Assembly (NCBI GenBank): GCA_018223105.1
Contig: JAAEYY010000029.1
Location: 1-41,162, forward strand
Length of the DNA stretch: 41,162 nt
Reading direction: 5' to 3'
Origin: a bacterium
GTDB taxonomy: Bacteria; Bacteroidota; Bacteroidia; NS11-12g; UBA9320
Shown here piece by piece: positions 41,076 through 41,162 of the stretch. A program made the translations under genes and the position numbers. Below the pieces are notes generated by a model that made no database searches, was not told the origin of the DNA, and worked only from the letters and a program-made list of their open reading frames with translations. The stretch's first letter is position 1; each line of letters begins with the position of its first letter.

Positions 41076-41098
41076 CCCACCCCTTCCTAGAGGTGGGC
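41076..41098 (-). terminator. Weak hairpin between convergent genes at window end
   Basis: cccacc (41076-41081) pairs with ggtggg (41092-41097). Read on the minus strand, it is followed by tttactttt, so it would end the minus-strand gene entering from the right. Confidence 0.5.
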
Positions 41099-41103
41099 CA
41101 TCT

Positions 41104-41162
41104 CTATACAAGCTCAAAATACTCGTAATTATGAAGTTCTCCGTTAATGAAGTATTGAAACC
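41104..41162 (-). CDS. C-terminal end of a minus-strand gene cut by the window edge
   Basis: The last 18 residues before a TAG (FQYFINGELHNYEYFELV) read like a plausible coding tail, and the hairpin just beyond supports a gene end. Too short to name a family. Confidence 0.35.
   Translation of the reverse strand, partial: FQYFINGELHNYEYFELV

Overview
The window looks like a chromosomal segment of a marine or soil Bacteroidota member, most likely of the Flavobacteriia/Cryomorphaceae type. The signs are a type IX secretion (T9SS) C-terminal sorting domain, many short lipoproteins with lipoboxes, TonB-family energy transducers, an FbaB-type class I aldolase, weak Shine-Dalgarno signals, and several upstream elements matching the Bacteroidota -7 consensus TAnnTTTG. 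No rRNA or unambiguous species marker is present, so the assignment stays at phylum/class level.

Positions 1-28,380 are ordinary chromosome. They start with the 5' part of galE (minus strand) and a 565-base intergenic patch of GC-rich palindromic repeats. A secreted S9 peptidase, a GNAT acetyltransferase and a plus-strand run follow: class I aldolase, accD, gcvH, a VanZ-like membrane protein and two TonB paralogues. Next come rmuC, a short ssb, a small T9SS-like secreted protein, an M23 lipoprotein coupled to bcp, a secreted nuclease, a thioredoxin-like protein and a repetitive secreted protein of about 2,080 residues. The rest is a set of lipoproteins, SanA, a TPR protein, gapA and a small GIY-YIG ORF. 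Convergent gene pairs are separated by strong bidirectional hairpin terminators.

A tRNA-Glu(TTC) gene at 28,383-28,454 marks a sharp change. From about 28,500 to the window end the sequence is more AT-rich and gene-sparse, and most genes are unfamiliar. This is a probable integrated element or its remains. It carries a 718-residue protein built from three divergent repeats with an RteC-like tail, two excisionase-like HTH proteins, a superfamily-2 helicase-like protein whose Walker A lysine is replaced, two XRE-type regulators, a RadC/JAB protein, a HEPN (AbiU2-like) candidate RNase, a two-TM coiled-coil protein resembling the putative abortive-infection AbiC family, and a phage prohead-protease fragment that ends at the expected catalytic histidine. 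No integrase or relaxase lies in the window.

The most interesting parts are the triplicated 718-residue protein, the degenerate helicase, the XRE plus beta-rich-domain regulator divergent from a terminator-capped 62-residue peptide gene, the tandem operators at 37,333-37,366, the HEPN/AbiC-like pair, and a VanZ gene whose conserved first membrane helix lies upstream of any standard start codon.
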